A stretch of 64,000 nt of DNA from Christiangramia aestuarii (GCF_009735585.1 NZ_VJVW01000002.1:518513-582512), one strand, 5' to 3'. Positions 34,262 to 43,458 are shown, numbered from the stretch's first letter. A program made the numbers and translations. The notes: generated by a model from the letters alone, not told the origin.

Positions 34262-35710
34262 TTAACCTGCTGTTGCAAGAGAAGTCAACTTTTTTTCCTT
34301 TGACATTTGTACGGCAGGCAATCCAATACTATTAGTTGCAAATCCGAGATTTGCTAACTTTTTTCTATCCAGTATGTTCCTACCATCAAATAAAAAGGCA
34401 GGTTTAAGCATACAGTTGTATATATTCTCCCAGTCATAGGCTTTAAACTCATCCCATTCTGTAAGCACTGCAATGGCATGAGCATCTTTACAGGCGGTGT
34501 ACGGCTTCTCTACGACTTTTAGCAGATTGCGGTTTTCTTCAGGATTTCTGCTACCGAGGTAATCAAGATCAGCATATATCTGTTCCGCTTTTACCTTTGG
34601 GTCATAAACCACGATTTCTGCCCGTTCGTTTAACAGGTAATCGGCTACATAAATGGCAGCAGACTCCCGCGTATCGTTGGTGTCCTTTTTAAAGGCCCAA
34701 CCTAATAAAGCTATTTTTTTCCCGGAAACGGTATTGAATAAAGTCTTTACTATATTTTCAGCAAACCTCCTTTTTTGATGATCGTTCATAATGATCACCT
34801 GCTCCCAGTAATCCGCAACTTCATTCAATCCAAAGGATTTGGCGATATAGACCAAGTTAAGAATATCTTTCTGAAAACAGCTACCTCCAAAACCTACAGA
34901 AGCTTTTAGGAATTTGGGCCCAATACGGGAATCCATTCCAATTGCCCTGGAAATCTCATTTACGTCTGCCCCGGTGTGCTCACAAAGCTCGCTCATGGCG
35001 TTGATACTGGATACACGTTGAGCTAAAAAAGCATTGGCGGTCAACTTAGAAAGTTCGGAGGACCAAACATTGGTGGTTAAAATTTTCTCTTCAGAAACCC
35101 AGGAAGCATAGACATCAACCAAAGCCTGTGTAGCAATTTTCCCAGCTTTTGAACTACTATCGCCACCAATAAGGATACGATCAGGATTATGAAGATCATC
35201 TATAGCGGTTCCTTCAGCCAGAAATTCCGGATTTGAGAGGATCTGGAAATTCACGCCATTCCCGGTATTATCCAGGATACTTTTAAGGGCTTCAGCCGTT
35301 CTAACAGGAAGCGTAGATTTTTCAACGATGATCTTATCTTCTTTTGCCACCCTGGCGATCTGACGGGCACAAAGTTCAATCCACTTTAGGTCGGCTGCCA
35401 TACCTTTTCCAATTCCGTAGGTCTTGGTTGGTGTATTGACCGAAATAAAGATCATCTCTGCTTCATCGATGGCTTTATCCACTTCGGTAGAAAAGAACAG
35501 GTTTCTTCCCCTGGCCTCTGCAACCACCGCAGATAGTCCCGGTTCATAAATAGGAATATTCTCTACATTTTCATCATTCCAGGCAGCGATCCTTTCTTTG
35601 TTAATATCTACAACAGTAACCTTAATTTCCGGGTTCTTTTGCGCGATAACAGCCATAGTTGGTCCGCCTACGTAACCTGCTCCAATACAGCAAATATTCT
35701 TAATTTTCAT
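34262..35710 (-). CDS. ugd: UDP-glucose 6-dehydrogenase, eukaryotic type
   Basis: Oxidises UDP-Glc to UDP-GlcA with two NAD+. The 482-residue protein has NAD motif GAGYVGG (10-16), catalytic C278 in [10 protein letters not shown], the conserved lysine K222 in SELSKL, and K-D-T-x-D-T-R-E in the C-terminal domain. Length and detailed sequence ([36 protein letters not shown]) follow animal and plant UGDH rather than the shorter 390-450-residue bacterial enzymes. It overlaps the upstream epimerase by one base. Confidence 0.95.
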   Translation of the reverse strand: MKIKNICCIGAGYVGGPTMAVIAQKNPEIKVTVVDINKERIAAWNDENVENIPIYEPGLSAVVAEARGRNLFFSTEVDKAIDEAEMIFISVNTPTKTYGIGKGMAADLKWIELCARQIARVAKEDKIIVEKSTLPVRTAEALKSILDNTGNGVNFQILSNPEFLAEGTAIDDLHNPDRILIGGDSSSKAGKIATQALVDVYASWVSEEKILTTNVWSSELSKLTANAFLAQRVSSINAMSELCEHTGADVNEISRAIGMDSRIGPKFLKASVGFGGSCFQKDILNLVYIAKSFGLNEVADYWEQVIIMNDHQKRRFAENIVKTLFNTVSGKKIALLGWAFKKDTNDTRESAAIYVADYLLNERAEIVVYDPKVKAEQIYADLDYLGSRNPEENRNLLKVVEKPYTACKDAHAIAVLTEWDEFKAYDWENIYNCMLKPAFLFDGRNILDRKKLANLGFATNSIGLPAVQMSKEKKLTSLATAG

Positions 35711-36723
35711 TAATTGACCTTTTTAAGTTGTAGATGCTTCCAATACCATTTAACGGCTTCATTGAGACCAGAATCAATCTTGAACTTCGGGTTATAACCA
35801 AGTAAGTCTTGTGCTTTTTCCACTGAAGCCAGGGAATGAGGAATATCCCCGGCCCGATTAGGACCATGTATTATTTCTACATATTCTATTTTAGCATCGT
35901 ACCTAGACAAATATTTCTTTAGTAACTGGGTTAATTCAAGTAGATTCGTCCTATCGCCGACAGCTGTATTATAAACCTGATTTATCGCCTCCTTATTTTC
36001 GGTTGTTAGAGCCAACAAATTCATCTGAACCACATTTTCGATATAAGTAAAGTCTCTGGAATAAGTGCCGTCTCCATTAATTACCGGGCTTTCATGGTTC
36101 ATCAGTTGGATCACGAATTTTGGAATAACAGCTGCATAAGCACCATTAGGGTCCTGCTTTCTTCCAAACACATTAAAATACCTAAGTCCAATAGTATGTA
36201 AACCATAAGATTTATGAAATATATCAGCGTATAGTTCATTGACATATTTTGTAATAGCGTATGGTGAGAGGGGCTTTCCAATTTCATCTTCAACCTTTGG
36301 TAATTTCTCAGAATCACCATAGGTAGAAGAACTAGCGGCATACACAAAACGTTTAACTTCTGCATCCCTGGCCGCAACCAGCATATTTAAAAAGCCAGAA
36401 ACATTCACCTCGTTACTAGTGATAGGATCATTTATAGATCTTGGTACAGAACCTAAAGCTGCTTCGTGTAAAATATAATCATGTCCAATTGCAGCTTTTT
36501 TACAGGTTTCCTGGTCACGTATATCACCTTCGATCAAGGTGAAATTAGGATTATCTAAAAATTCTTTTATATTCTTTCGATGTCCTGTTGAGAAATTATC
36601 CAGGCAAGTTACATTTGCATTCAGCGCAAGTAAAGCTTCGCACAGATTAGAACCTATAAACCCGGCACCGCCTGTAACTAAAACATTCTTACCAGTTAAT
36701 TTCCTAATTTGTTCGTGCTGCAT
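35710..36723 (-). CDS. tviC: UDP-GlcNAc(A) C4-epimerase, WbpP/TviC type
   Basis: A 337-residue extended-SDR epimerase with NAD motif GGAGFIG (18-24), serine block [10 protein letters not shown] and Y155-x3-K159. The block [15 protein letters not shown] (86-100) is that of WbpP/TviC, which act on N-acetylated UDP-hexosamines or their uronic acids. Together with the dehydrogenase just upstream it would make UDP-GalNAcA from UDP-GlcNAc. Symbol by similarity to the Vi antigen pathway; whether it prefers the sugar or the uronic acid cannot be seen. Confidence 0.88.
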   Translation of the reverse strand: MQHEQIRKLTGKNVLVTGGAGFIGSNLCEALLALNANVTCLDNFSTGHRKNIKEFLDNPNFTLIEGDIRDQETCKKAAIGHDYILHEAALGSVPRSINDPITSNEVNVSGFLNMLVAARDAEVKRFVYAASSSTYGDSEKLPKVEDEIGKPLSPYAITKYVNELYADIFHKSYGLHTIGLRYFNVFGRKQDPNGAYAAVIPKFVIQLMNHESPVINGDGTYSRDFTYIENVVQMNLLALTTENKEAINQVYNTAVGDRTNLLELTQLLKKYLSRYDAKIEYVEIIHGPNRAGDIPHSLASVEKAQDLLGYNPKFKIDSGLNEAVKWYWKHLQLKKVN

Positions 36724-38094
36724 TTATAGTTTTCCGTTGGTTTGTTCAAGAATTCCTTTAACATCATAGATCACAGCTTGATCGTTTTTAAGTTTTTCCA
36801 TATCCAAGCTTAAAAACTGATTGTGTGCTACCGTCAAAACTACTGCATCAAACTTTTCTGCTGGCAGCTTATTGATGGTTTCTAAATTATATTCATGCAA
36901 TACTTCAGCAGGATTAGCCAGAGGATCGTAAATGGTGACCTCAGTTCCATAAGACTGTAACTCTCCTACCACATCTACCACTTTTGTATTTCGTACATCC
37001 GGGCAGTTTTCTTTAAAGGTGATCCCAAGAACCAAAACTTTTGCTCCTTTTACCTTCAAGTCGTTCTGCAACATCAATTTAATCACCTCCGAAGCCACGT
37101 ATTTCCCCATGGAATCGTTCATACGTCTTCCCGCAAGGATGATCTCCGGATGATAACCAATTTCTTGGGCTTTCTGCGCCAGGTAATAAGGATCCACGCC
37201 TATACAATGCCCTCCCACAAGACCGGGTTTAAATGGCAAAAAGTTCCATTTGGTACCCGCTGCCTCCAGAACATCATTGGTATCGATATTCATTTTATTG
37301 AAGATCTTAGCCAGTTCATTTACAAAAGCAATATTTATATCTCTTTGAGAGTTCTCGATAACTTTAGCAGCCTCTGCCACTTTGATACTTGGCGCCAGAT
37401 GAGTTCCGGCAGTGATCACGCTTTTATAAAGCTTATCTACTTTTTCTCCAACTTCCGGAGTAGAACCGGCGGTCACCTTCAAGATCTTTTCTACGGTATG
37501 CTCCTTATCTCCCGGGTTGATACGTTCCGGGGAGTACCCTACAAAGAAATCTTCGTTGAACTTTAGTCCGCTTACTCGCTCCAACACCGGCACACATTCA
37601 TCCTCGGTCACTCCCGGGTACACGGTAGATTCATAGATCACCGTATCTCCTTTTTTCAATACACTAGCTACCGCTTCACTACTTTTATAAAGTGGCGTAA
37701 GATCTGGCCGGTTATTCTTATCTATAGGTGTAGGTACGGTGATGATATAATAATTACACTCCGTAATATCACCGAGATCTGAAGAGCAATATAAACCGTT
37801 TGGAGTTTTTGCTTCTTCCCCATCATTTCCAGTCTCAAAACCATTTACTCCAGAATCACTTAATTGCAAATGCAAAGATGGTTCAGTTACAAAAGGATAG
37901 GTTTTAAGCAAAACTTCTTTAAGTTTTTCATCTTCCACCTCCAGGGTAGTATCATGCCCTTTTCTTAATTCTTCAATCCTTTTAATATTGATATCGAATC
38001 CTACTACCGGATATTTCGTAGCAAATAATCTTGCCAGTGGTAGACCAACATATCCCAGGCCTATTACAGCTATTCTTGGTTGTTCAGTAAACAT
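36724..38094 (-). CDS. tviB: UDP-N-acetylhexosamine 6-dehydrogenase, TviB/WbpO type
   Basis: Oxidises UDP-GlcNAc (or UDP-GalNAc) to the uronic acid. The 456-residue enzyme has NAD motif GLGYVGLP (12-19), VPTPID (120-125), catalytic C297 in GGHCIGVDPYYL and G-I-T-F-K-E-N-C-P-D-x-R-N near the C-terminus. It is longer than usual because about 30 extra residues (about 68-100; DSGVNGFETGNDG and neighbours) interrupt the loop before the CSSD strand. The gene is first after a promoter and structured leader (38095-38290). WecC (UDP-ManNAc dehydrogenase) is an alternative role. Confidence 0.88.
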   Translation of the reverse strand: MFTEQPRIAVIGLGYVGLPLARLFATKYPVVGFDINIKRIEELRKGHDTTLEVEDEKLKEVLLKTYPFVTEPSLHLQLSDSGVNGFETGNDGEEAKTPNGLYCSSDLGDITECNYYIITVPTPIDKNNRPDLTPLYKSSEAVASVLKKGDTVIYESTVYPGVTEDECVPVLERVSGLKFNEDFFVGYSPERINPGDKEHTVEKILKVTAGSTPEVGEKVDKLYKSVITAGTHLAPSIKVAEAAKVIENSQRDINIAFVNELAKIFNKMNIDTNDVLEAAGTKWNFLPFKPGLVGGHCIGVDPYYLAQKAQEIGYHPEIILAGRRMNDSMGKYVASEVIKLMLQNDLKVKGAKVLVLGITFKENCPDVRNTKVVDVVGELQSYGTEVTIYDPLANPAEVLHEYNLETINKLPAEKFDAVVLTVAHNQFLSLDMEKLKNDQAVIYDVKGILEQTNGKL

Positions 38095-38126
38095 TTAATT
38101 TGAGATGTATTTAATAATAAAACAGG

Positions 38127-38209
38127 GCTTCGCCGCCGTGAGTCACATTTTGTAACTCCCGTAAATTTTTTGATAAGACCTGAGTGGGAAGATCATAGCC
38201 GGGACCGGC
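38127..38209 (-). promoter_or_regulatory. Structured 5' leader RNA upstream of tviB
   Basis: Transcribed on the minus strand, the leader can form an AGCCG/CGGCT hairpin (38197-38210), an 8-bp hairpin GAGTTACA-AAA-TGTGACTC (38140-38158, one G-U pair) and a short GGC-GAA-GCC hairpin (about 38127-38135). None is followed by a T-run. A structured capsule leader in a locus that encodes an UpxY-type NusG paralogue suggests a recognition site for antitermination; this is inference. Confidence 0.5.
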
Positions 38210-38257
38210 TAGTAATCGATAAGTAGGGTTAGTCAGGCTGCAATTTCTTACAGCCCG

Positions 38258-38290
38258 CAAATATAATTTGATGTCTCAATTAACACAAAA
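38258..38290 (-). promoter_or_regulatory. Promoter for the tviB segment of the EPS locus
   Basis: On the minus strand TTTTG (38286-38290), a 20-base spacer and TATATTTG (38258-38265) match the flavobacterial sigma-A consensus. Transcription should begin close to 38250, leaving a leader of about 155 bases before tviB. Confidence 0.75.
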
Positions 38291-38471
38291 TCAGAAGTGT
38301 TAAATTTTTAACTAATTATTAACGGCAATTAACGAAAGCGATGTAGTGGGTTAAAATCACTAATGAATCTTCATCCGATTAAGCTAAAACCTGTGTTTTC
38401 TGGGTTAAAGAAAAGCCAATAGTAAAACCTAACCCTCTGGTGTACAATTAAAAAGGATTTCAAGAAATACC

Positions 38472-39260
38472 TTAGAAAACCAAAAACCAGTTATTCAGTA
38501 AGTTTTCCCTATTATAAAGCATCTCTTTTTTTGTTTTGTAGTCCAATACCTTCTTTCCGGCATACTGGCAAATTGCCTGCCCGGCTGCCGTATCCCATTC
38601 CATGGTTGGCGCAAAACGCGGATATTGCTCTGCCCTGCCTTCAGCGACCATACATAATTTAAGGGAGCTGCCCTTGGAAATGGTTTCTACCTCGCCGTGC
38701 TCATCTTCGAGAGACCTGATGTATTCCTCAGTTTCAGGAGATAGGTGAGACTTACTGGCCACTACGGTATATTTTTTATTATTTATGGCTAAGGGCAATC
38801 TATCTGCCTTTTCAATCAACCCATCTAGGCTAGAATATTCCGTAATCCCTGCCAGTTTAAAAGAACCTATATCTTTAGAAGCAAAATAGAGCTCCTTAAG
38901 AGCGGGAACATAGATCACCCCCATGATGGGTTTCTGGTCTTCTACCAGGGCTATATTCACGGTAAACTCCCCGTTCCTTTTAATAAATTCCTTGGTGCCG
39001 TCTATAGGATCCACGATCCATAAGCGATCCCAGTTTTTCCTTTCTGAAAAAGGCAGATGCTTTCCTTCTTCAGACAATACCGGAATATCCGTCTTTTTCA
39101 GATATTCCATTATGATCTTATGCGAGGCCAGGTCGGCCTTGGTTAGTGGCGAATCATCACCTTTAAAGTCCACCTCAAAATCTTCATTTTCGTAGATCTC
39201 CATTATTCTTTTTCCTGCATCAAGAGATGCCTTTATCGCAATTTCGAGTAGTTCGTGCAT
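38472..39260 (-). CDS. cysQ: 3'(2'),5'-bisphosphate nucleotidase
   Basis: Hydrolyses PAP, the by-product of PAPS-dependent sulfation, to AMP. The 262-residue protein belongs to the inositol monophosphatase superfamily: metal-binding blocks EEGK, WIVDPIDGTKEFI and EWDTAAGQAI are present, and the T-K-E-F-I variant is typical of CysQ. It lies downstream of rfbA-rfbB in the EPS locus, separated by a 131-base spacer with AT-rich repeats. No sulfotransferase or PAPS synthesis gene is visible, so its link with the polymer is uncertain. Confidence 0.93.
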   Translation of the reverse strand: MHELLEIAIKASLDAGKRIMEIYENEDFEVDFKGDDSPLTKADLASHKIIMEYLKKTDIPVLSEEGKHLPFSERKNWDRLWIVDPIDGTKEFIKRNGEFTVNIALVEDQKPIMGVIYVPALKELYFASKDIGSFKLAGITEYSSLDGLIEKADRLPLAINNKKYTVVASKSHLSPETEEYIRSLEDEHGEVETISKGSSLKLCMVAEGRAEQYPRFAPTMEWDTAAGQAICQYAGKKVLDYKTKKEMLYNRENLLNNWFLVF

Positions 39261-39292
39261 TATATATTTTTATTGTTAAAGATTCGGTTTGG

Positions 39293-39424
39293 GTTGGATT
39301 CCGAATTCCAAATTCAAGATTTAGGACCAAAATGGCCAAATTCGAATTTCTTCACCTCCAATCCCACCAAATATTGCTAATTGATTATTGTTTATTGTTT
39401 ACTGTTTATTGTCTCATTGTTTAA
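39293..39424. repeat. Degenerate short repeats in the rfbB-cysQ spacer
   Basis: Two low-complexity tracts: an ATTCCGAATTCCAAATTC stretch (39299-39316) and TTATTGTTTATTGTTTACTG (39385-39404), the latter repeated again as TTTATTGTCTCATTG. The second tract is of the same type as those near 8950, 12625, 14775 and 60397, and it extends up to the stop codon and just into the 3' end of rfbB. Confidence 0.5.
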
Positions 39425-40435
39425 AGCCAGGTACCAGTCGATGGTTTTCAGGATGCCCGAATCAAAACTCTCCCGGGCTTTCCAGCCAAGTTCCTTTTTT
39501 ATTTTGGAGGCATCTATGGCGTATCTTCTATCGTGCCCAGGCCGGTCCTGCACAAATTCTATCTGGTCTTTATAACTTCCGGAAGCTTTAGGCTGCTTTT
39601 TATCCAGGTGTTCGCAAATTAGCTTCGCGATACTTATATTATTCTTTTCCGCATCCCCGCCTATATTATAGACCTCACCAGGCCTGCCTTGTTTAAAGAC
39701 CAGGTCTATCGCCCGGCAATGATCCTTAACATACAACCAGTCCCGGACATTCTTCCCATCCCCGTAAATAGGAATGGCTTCTCCAGCCAGAGCCTTGCGG
39801 ATGATCGTAGGGATCAGCTTTTCCTGATGCTGCCTGGGACCATAGTTATTCGAGCAATTGGTAATTAGGGTATTCAGCCCGTAAGTATGGCGGTAACTAC
39901 GAACCAGCATATCTGAAGAAGCCTTGCTGGCCGAATAGGGTGAATTAGGCGCGTAAGGGGTCCGCTCGGTAAAGTAACCCTTTTCCCCAAGGCTGCCGTA
40001 AACCTCATCTGTGGAAATATGATGAAAACGATTTTCCTCCTGTCCCTTTTTAGGGCTGAACGGCGAATCCATCCAGTACCTGTAGGCCACATCCAGTAAG
40101 GTAAAAGTCCCGTTCACGTTGGTCCTGATAAAAACTTCGGGGCCGGCAATGGAATTGTCCACATGGGATTCTGCCGCGAAATTGATCACTCCCGTAATCT
40201 TATATTTCTGAAAAACCTCCCTGACCAGCTCGCGATCGCAGATATCACCCTTTACAAAAGTATAATCTGGATGAGCATTTACCTGCTCCAGGTTTTCCAG
40301 GTTGCCCGCATAGGTAAGCAGGTCGAGATTTACCAGCTTTACCCCGGGGTTGTTTTGCAGGAACAGCGGGATAAAATTGGAACCTATGAAACCCGCTCCT
40401 CCGGTGATCAAAATAGATCTGTCTTTTAAATTCAT
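39392..40435 (-). CDS. rfbB: dTDP-glucose 4,6-dehydratase
   Basis: Makes dTDP-4-keto-6-deoxyglucose. The 347-residue SDR enzyme has NAD motif TGGAGFIGS (11-19), the catalytic block STDEVYG (T142-D143-E144) and Y167-x3-K171 in [15 protein letters not shown] and DWLYVKDHC are also typical. It overlaps rfbA by four bases. The next steps of deoxysugar synthesis (rfbC, rfbD or an aminotransferase) are not in the window. Confidence 0.96.
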   Translation of the reverse strand: MNLKDRSILITGGAGFIGSNFIPLFLQNNPGVKLVNLDLLTYAGNLENLEQVNAHPDYTFVKGDICDRELVREVFQKYKITGVINFAAESHVDNSIAGPEVFIRTNVNGTFTLLDVAYRYWMDSPFSPKKGQEENRFHHISTDEVYGSLGEKGYFTERTPYAPNSPYSASKASSDMLVRSYRHTYGLNTLITNCSNNYGPRQHQEKLIPTIIRKALAGEAIPIYGDGKNVRDWLYVKDHCRAIDLVFKQGRPGEVYNIGGDAEKNNISIAKLICEHLDKKQPKASGSYKDQIEFVQDRPGHDRRYAIDASKIKKELGWKARESFDSGILKTIDWYLALNNETINSKQ

Positions 40436-41307
40436 TTCGCAGCTCTTTTCAGTAAATATTCACCATAACCGCTTTTCCTAAGAGGTTCGGCAAGCTTTAG
40501 AAAATCTTCCCTGGAGATATAGCCTTTTTCATAGGCTATCTCTTCCAGACAGGCTACTTTAAGCCCCTGCCTTTTTTCGATGATATGTATAAAATTAGAA
40601 GCCTCCAGCATAGACTCGTGGGTTCCGGTATCCAGCCAGGCGTAACCCCGGCTTAAGATCTCCATTTTCAGCTGCTCCTTTTCCAGGTAAGCATTTATTA
40701 CCGAGGTGATCTCTAACTCGCCACGACCACTGGGCTTCACTTTTTTGGCTATATCCACTACTGAAGAAGGGAAGAAATACAGGCCTACGATCGCGAAATT
40801 GCTTTTTGGATCTTTTGGCTTCTCCTCTATGCTCAATACCCGGCCGGAATTATCGAACTCGGCCACCCCATATCTCTGGGGCTCATTCACATAATAACCA
40901 AAGATCGAGGCTTTATTCTCCTGCTGAACATTCTCCACAGATTTCTTTAACAGGCCGGTAAAGCCATGCCCATAAAAAATATTATCTCCCAGCACCAGAC
41001 ATACATCATCCTCTCCTATGAAATCTTCACCAATGATAAAGGCCTGGGCCAGACCTTCAGGTTTTTCCTGTACGGCATAAGAAAACTGCATTCCCAGTTC
41101 TGAGCCGTCACCAAGCAACTTCTGAAAACTGGACAGATCATCGGGCGTGGAAATGATCAACACCTCCCTGATACCTGCCAGCATAAGGACAGATAAGGGA
41201 TAATAGATCATAGGTTTGTCATAAATATTCAGTAACTGCTTGGAGACTCCCCGGGTAATGGGATATAACCTGGTACCAGAGCCGCCGGCAAGAATAATTC
41301 CTTTCAT
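40432..41307 (-). CDS. rfbA: Glucose-1-phosphate thymidylyltransferase
   Basis: Activates glucose-1-phosphate to dTDP-glucose. The 291-residue protein begins [20 protein letters not shown], the nucleotidyltransferase signature, and contains [12 protein letters not shown] and [14 protein letters not shown], which are characteristic of RmlA. Its product is the substrate of the adjacent RfbB. The gene abuts the upstream epimerase gene with no gap. Confidence 0.96.
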   Translation of the reverse strand: MKGIILAGGSGTRLYPITRGVSKQLLNIYDKPMIYYPLSVLMLAGIREVLIISTPDDLSSFQKLLGDGSELGMQFSYAVQEKPEGLAQAFIIGEDFIGEDDVCLVLGDNIFYGHGFTGLLKKSVENVQQENKASIFGYYVNEPQRYGVAEFDNSGRVLSIEEKPKDPKSNFAIVGLYFFPSSVVDIAKKVKPSGRGELEITSVINAYLEKEQLKMEILSRGYAWLDTGTHESMLEASNFIHIIEKRQGLKVACLEEIAYEKGYISREDFLKLAEPLRKSGYGEYLLKRAAK

Positions 41308-42354
41308 TTAAACTAATTTTTCAGCTTTTTGCTTCTGGGTTTTTATCCATTTAAAGGTCGGGATAAGACCATCCCTTAATTTTTGTGATGGTGCCCAACC
41401 CATTTTTTCACTAAACAATGCATTATTAGAATTACGACCCCGCACTCCTAACGGACAGGGAAACCCGTACTTTTCTTCAAATTCCCTTCCGGCGATATTT
41501 TTGATCCTTAGATCCTTTCCAGATATTTCGATGGCCATCCTGGCTAGCTCGTTTATCGACACCATCTCTTCAGAACCAATATTAACAGGACCTCTGAAAT
41601 TATCCTGCCTCACAAAACTAAAGATTGCCTTCACGGCTTCCTCTATATAAAGGAACGATCTTGTCTGGCTGCCATCTCCCCAAACCTCAACTTCATTCTG
41701 GGCTTCGATGACCTTTCTACACATGGCCGCAGGAGCCTTTTCCTTGCCGCCCTGCCAGGTTCCCTTGGGCCCAAATACATTATGTAATCTTGCTATTCTT
41801 ATATTTAGCTTATAATTTCGATGATAAGAAAAGAACAGTCTTTCACTAAACAGTTTTTCCCATCCATATTCTGAATCCGGGTTGGCTGGATAGGCCGTAT
41901 CTTCCCGGCAATCAGGATTGCTGGAATCCATTTGATTAGCCTCGGGGTACATACAGGCTGAGGAACTATAAAAGATCCTTCCTGCACCTACTTTCGAAGC
42001 TGTCTTTAAAAGATTGAGATTTATAAGCACAGAATTATGCATGATATCAGCATCATTCTCACCGGTAAAAACATATCCGGCTCCACCCATATCTGCAGCA
42101 AATTGATACACTTCATCAAAGCTTTCAGCCCCATCCTCCTCCAAATGCGTGGGAAGCCTAAGCACTCTTTCCACAAAAGCAGGTTCGCGAAGGTCTCCTT
42201 CAAGATATTCATCACATATATCTTGCTCACTCCAGAACTCATGCTGGGCTTTTATATCGGCAATACGTACCCAAAAACCCTGATTTTTTAAATGGTAAGC
42301 AATGTGCCCGCCAATAAACCCGGCCCCGCCAAGAACTAAAGCTGATTTTTTCAT
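41308..42354 (-). CDS. GDP-mannose 3,5-epimerase homologue (plant GME type)
   Basis: A 348-residue extended-SDR protein. It shares with plant GDP-mannose 3,5-epimerase the blocks AADMGGAGYVF, FYSSSACMYPEA, GTWQGGKEKAPAA, EVWGDGSQTRSF, VNIGSEEMVSINE and GVRGRNSNN. Residues C134, Y163, K167 and K206 stand at a constant offset of 11 from the Arabidopsis residues C145, Y174, K178 and K217. The plant enzyme makes GDP-L-galactose and GDP-L-gulose. No GDP-mannose synthesis gene is in the window, so the donor would come from elsewhere. It is placed between the antiterminator gene and rfbA. Confidence 0.85.
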   Translation of the reverse strand: MKKSALVLGGAGFIGGHIAYHLKNQGFWVRIADIKAQHEFWSEQDICDEYLEGDLREPAFVERVLRLPTHLEEDGAESFDEVYQFAADMGGAGYVFTGENDADIMHNSVLINLNLLKTASKVGAGRIFYSSSACMYPEANQMDSSNPDCREDTAYPANPDSEYGWEKLFSERLFFSYHRNYKLNIRIARLHNVFGPKGTWQGGKEKAPAAMCRKVIEAQNEVEVWGDGSQTRSFLYIEEAVKAIFSFVRQDNFRGPVNIGSEEMVSINELARMAIEISGKDLRIKNIAGREFEEKYGFPCPLGVRGRNSNNALFSEKMGWAPSQKLRDGLIPTFKWIKTQKQKAEKLV

Positions 42355-42510
42355 AATATGAATATGGAATCCTTCACAATTTATCCTAATGTGATGTTTT
42401 CAAAATTAGGATTAAATTTTACAATTGCCGAGGATGGGCGAAATTTTAGAAAAAATTAGGGATTAAAAGACATTTAGAAAAAGTAAATAGAGGCGAATAG
42501 GATGCAGACT

Positions 42511-42984
42511 TTAGATCACATCCTGAATATTGGCTGTAAGGGTCCAGCCAATGTCGGGCAGGATTAGTTTAAGCTTTTTGCTGCCCACCTCTTTGATGAT
42601 AGCTTCTTTTTTAGCGAAGGTACCGGTTTTTATTTCCACCTTATCGCCGGCGTTTAGCTTGCTTACTGTAAAACCGTCCAGTTTATCATTATTAATCCAG
42701 GACCTTATCGCCTCTATTTCCTCATCCTTGGCCAGGGCGGGCTTATCCAGCCATTTTAAGAATCCAAGCACGCCTGGAGCTTCAAAAACCTGGTTCCTTT
42801 TCGCCGGCTCCATACTCACAAAGATATAGGTACGGAATAATGGCAATGTCACTTTTTTCTTACGATCTGACCACTGCCTGACCTCGGTAACCATAGGACA
42901 GTACACCTCCATGCCGAGATCTTCCAGGAGCTGAGCCGTTTTGATCTCGTGCTGCGGTTTTGTACGTACTACATACCAGGGCAT
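42511..42984 (-). CDS. UpxY/RfaH-type NusG paralogue (transcription antiterminator)
   Basis: A 157-residue NusG-family protein: NGN domain (MPWYVVRTKPQHEIK..., with CPMVTEVRQWSDRKKK and PLFRTYIFVSM) and a C-terminal KOW-like segment (LNAGDKVEIKTGTFAKKEAIIKEVG). The sequence lacks the length of housekeeping NusG and is of the type found at the head of Bacteroidota capsule loci, where UpxY proteins let polymerase read through the long operon. It is the first gene of the 33-kb minus-strand locus, so it probably acts on that locus in cis. Confidence 0.92.
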   Translation of the reverse strand: MPWYVVRTKPQHEIKTAQLLEDLGMEVYCPMVTEVRQWSDRKKKVTLPLFRTYIFVSMEPAKRNQVFEAPGVLGFLKWLDKPALAKDEEIEAIRSWINNDKLDGFTVSKLNAGDKVEIKTGTFAKKEAIIKEVGSKKLKLILPDIGWTLTANIQDVI

Positions 42985-43198
42985 CTTCAGGATTGTTTAG
43001 CCTAACAAAGAAAGAAAATATTGAACGATTATTAAAGGGGAATTTAACCCTTTCGGGGTATTGAGCATTAATTATTGCTATTATCTATTCATTATTGCTG
43101 ATTAGAAAATGATGGAAGCAATAAATTAATTGACCATTGAAAAAGGATAATTGACAGGCATTAAATATGGATAGCTTATTCCTTAAAGCCTATAACTA
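42985..43198 (-). other. Leader region of the UpxY-type gene
   Basis: About 214 bases between the tRNA terminator and the start of the antiterminator gene. It contains an AT-rich repeat-like tract (TTATTGCTATTATCTATTC, near 43070-43090 on the plus strand) and a weak CCC-GAAA-GGG hairpin (about 43050-43062). I find no exact TAnnTTTG -7 element, so the main promoter of the locus is not located. Confidence 0.4.
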
Positions 43199-43228
43199 AA
43201 AAAGCCTGAACTTTCGTTCAGGCTTTTT
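43199..43228 (-). terminator. Terminator after tRNA-Gln
   Basis: A perfect 13-bp inverted repeat, AAAAAGCCTGAAC and GTTCAGGCTTTTT, around a four-base loop; on the minus strand it is followed by further T residues. It ends the tRNA transcript and separates it from the EPS locus. Confidence 0.88.
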
Positions 43229-43236
43229 GCATTTTG

Positions 43237-43309
43237 TTGGCCTACTAGGGCTCGAACCTAGACTCTTCTGGACCAAAACCAGACGTGTTGCCAGTTACAC
43301 CATAGGCCA
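43237..43309 (-). tRNA. tRNA-Gln (anticodon TTG)
   Basis: The 73-base minus-strand sequence folds as a complete cloverleaf: acceptor stem TGGCCTA/TAGGCCA, anticodon stem TCTGG/CCAGA around loop TTTTGGT, giving anticodon TTG, and a T-arm with GGTTCGAGCC. No CCA is encoded. It has its own promoter (43327-43357) and terminator (43199-43228). Confidence 0.97.
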
Positions 43310-43326
43310 ATGCTTGAATGCGGATG

Positions 43327-43357
43327 CAAATTTAAGACAAAGTTTATTTCACACAAA
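43327..43357 (-). promoter_or_regulatory. Promoter of tRNA-Gln
   Basis: On the minus strand TTTG (43354-43357), a 19-base spacer and TAAATTTG (43327-43334) match the flavobacterial consensus exactly. Transcription would start about 10 bases before the tRNA 5' end. Confidence 0.8.
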
Positions 43358-43458
43358 CTTTTTTGAGAAATTTTCTGGAAAAAGTTGAGATTTATTTTCT
43401 GCCTTCTCGCCCCGGCTTCATTTTCAGCTTATTCCAAAATAAACGCTTTTGTTTGCCG

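Larger units (their letters stand above)
38095..38471. other. Intergenic region with internal EPS promoter and structured leader
   Basis: About 377 bases between cysQ and tviB. The tviB-proximal part is a leader of about 155 bases with three hairpins; a strong promoter is at 38258-38290. The remaining 180 bases (38291-38471), towards cysQ, are AT-rich and I see no gene or terminator with a clear T-run. Confidence 0.65.

Noticed and set aside
38127-38160. JUMPstart/ops element (GGCGGTAG) in the tviB leader
   Set aside because: Only a partial GGCGGC match exists and the rest of the ops sequence is absent; the leader is described only as structured.
39227-39591. Short plus-strand open frames over the cysQ-rfbB spacer
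   Set aside because: They are antisense to rfbB or made of low-complexity repeat tracts, with no promoter or recognisable protein features.
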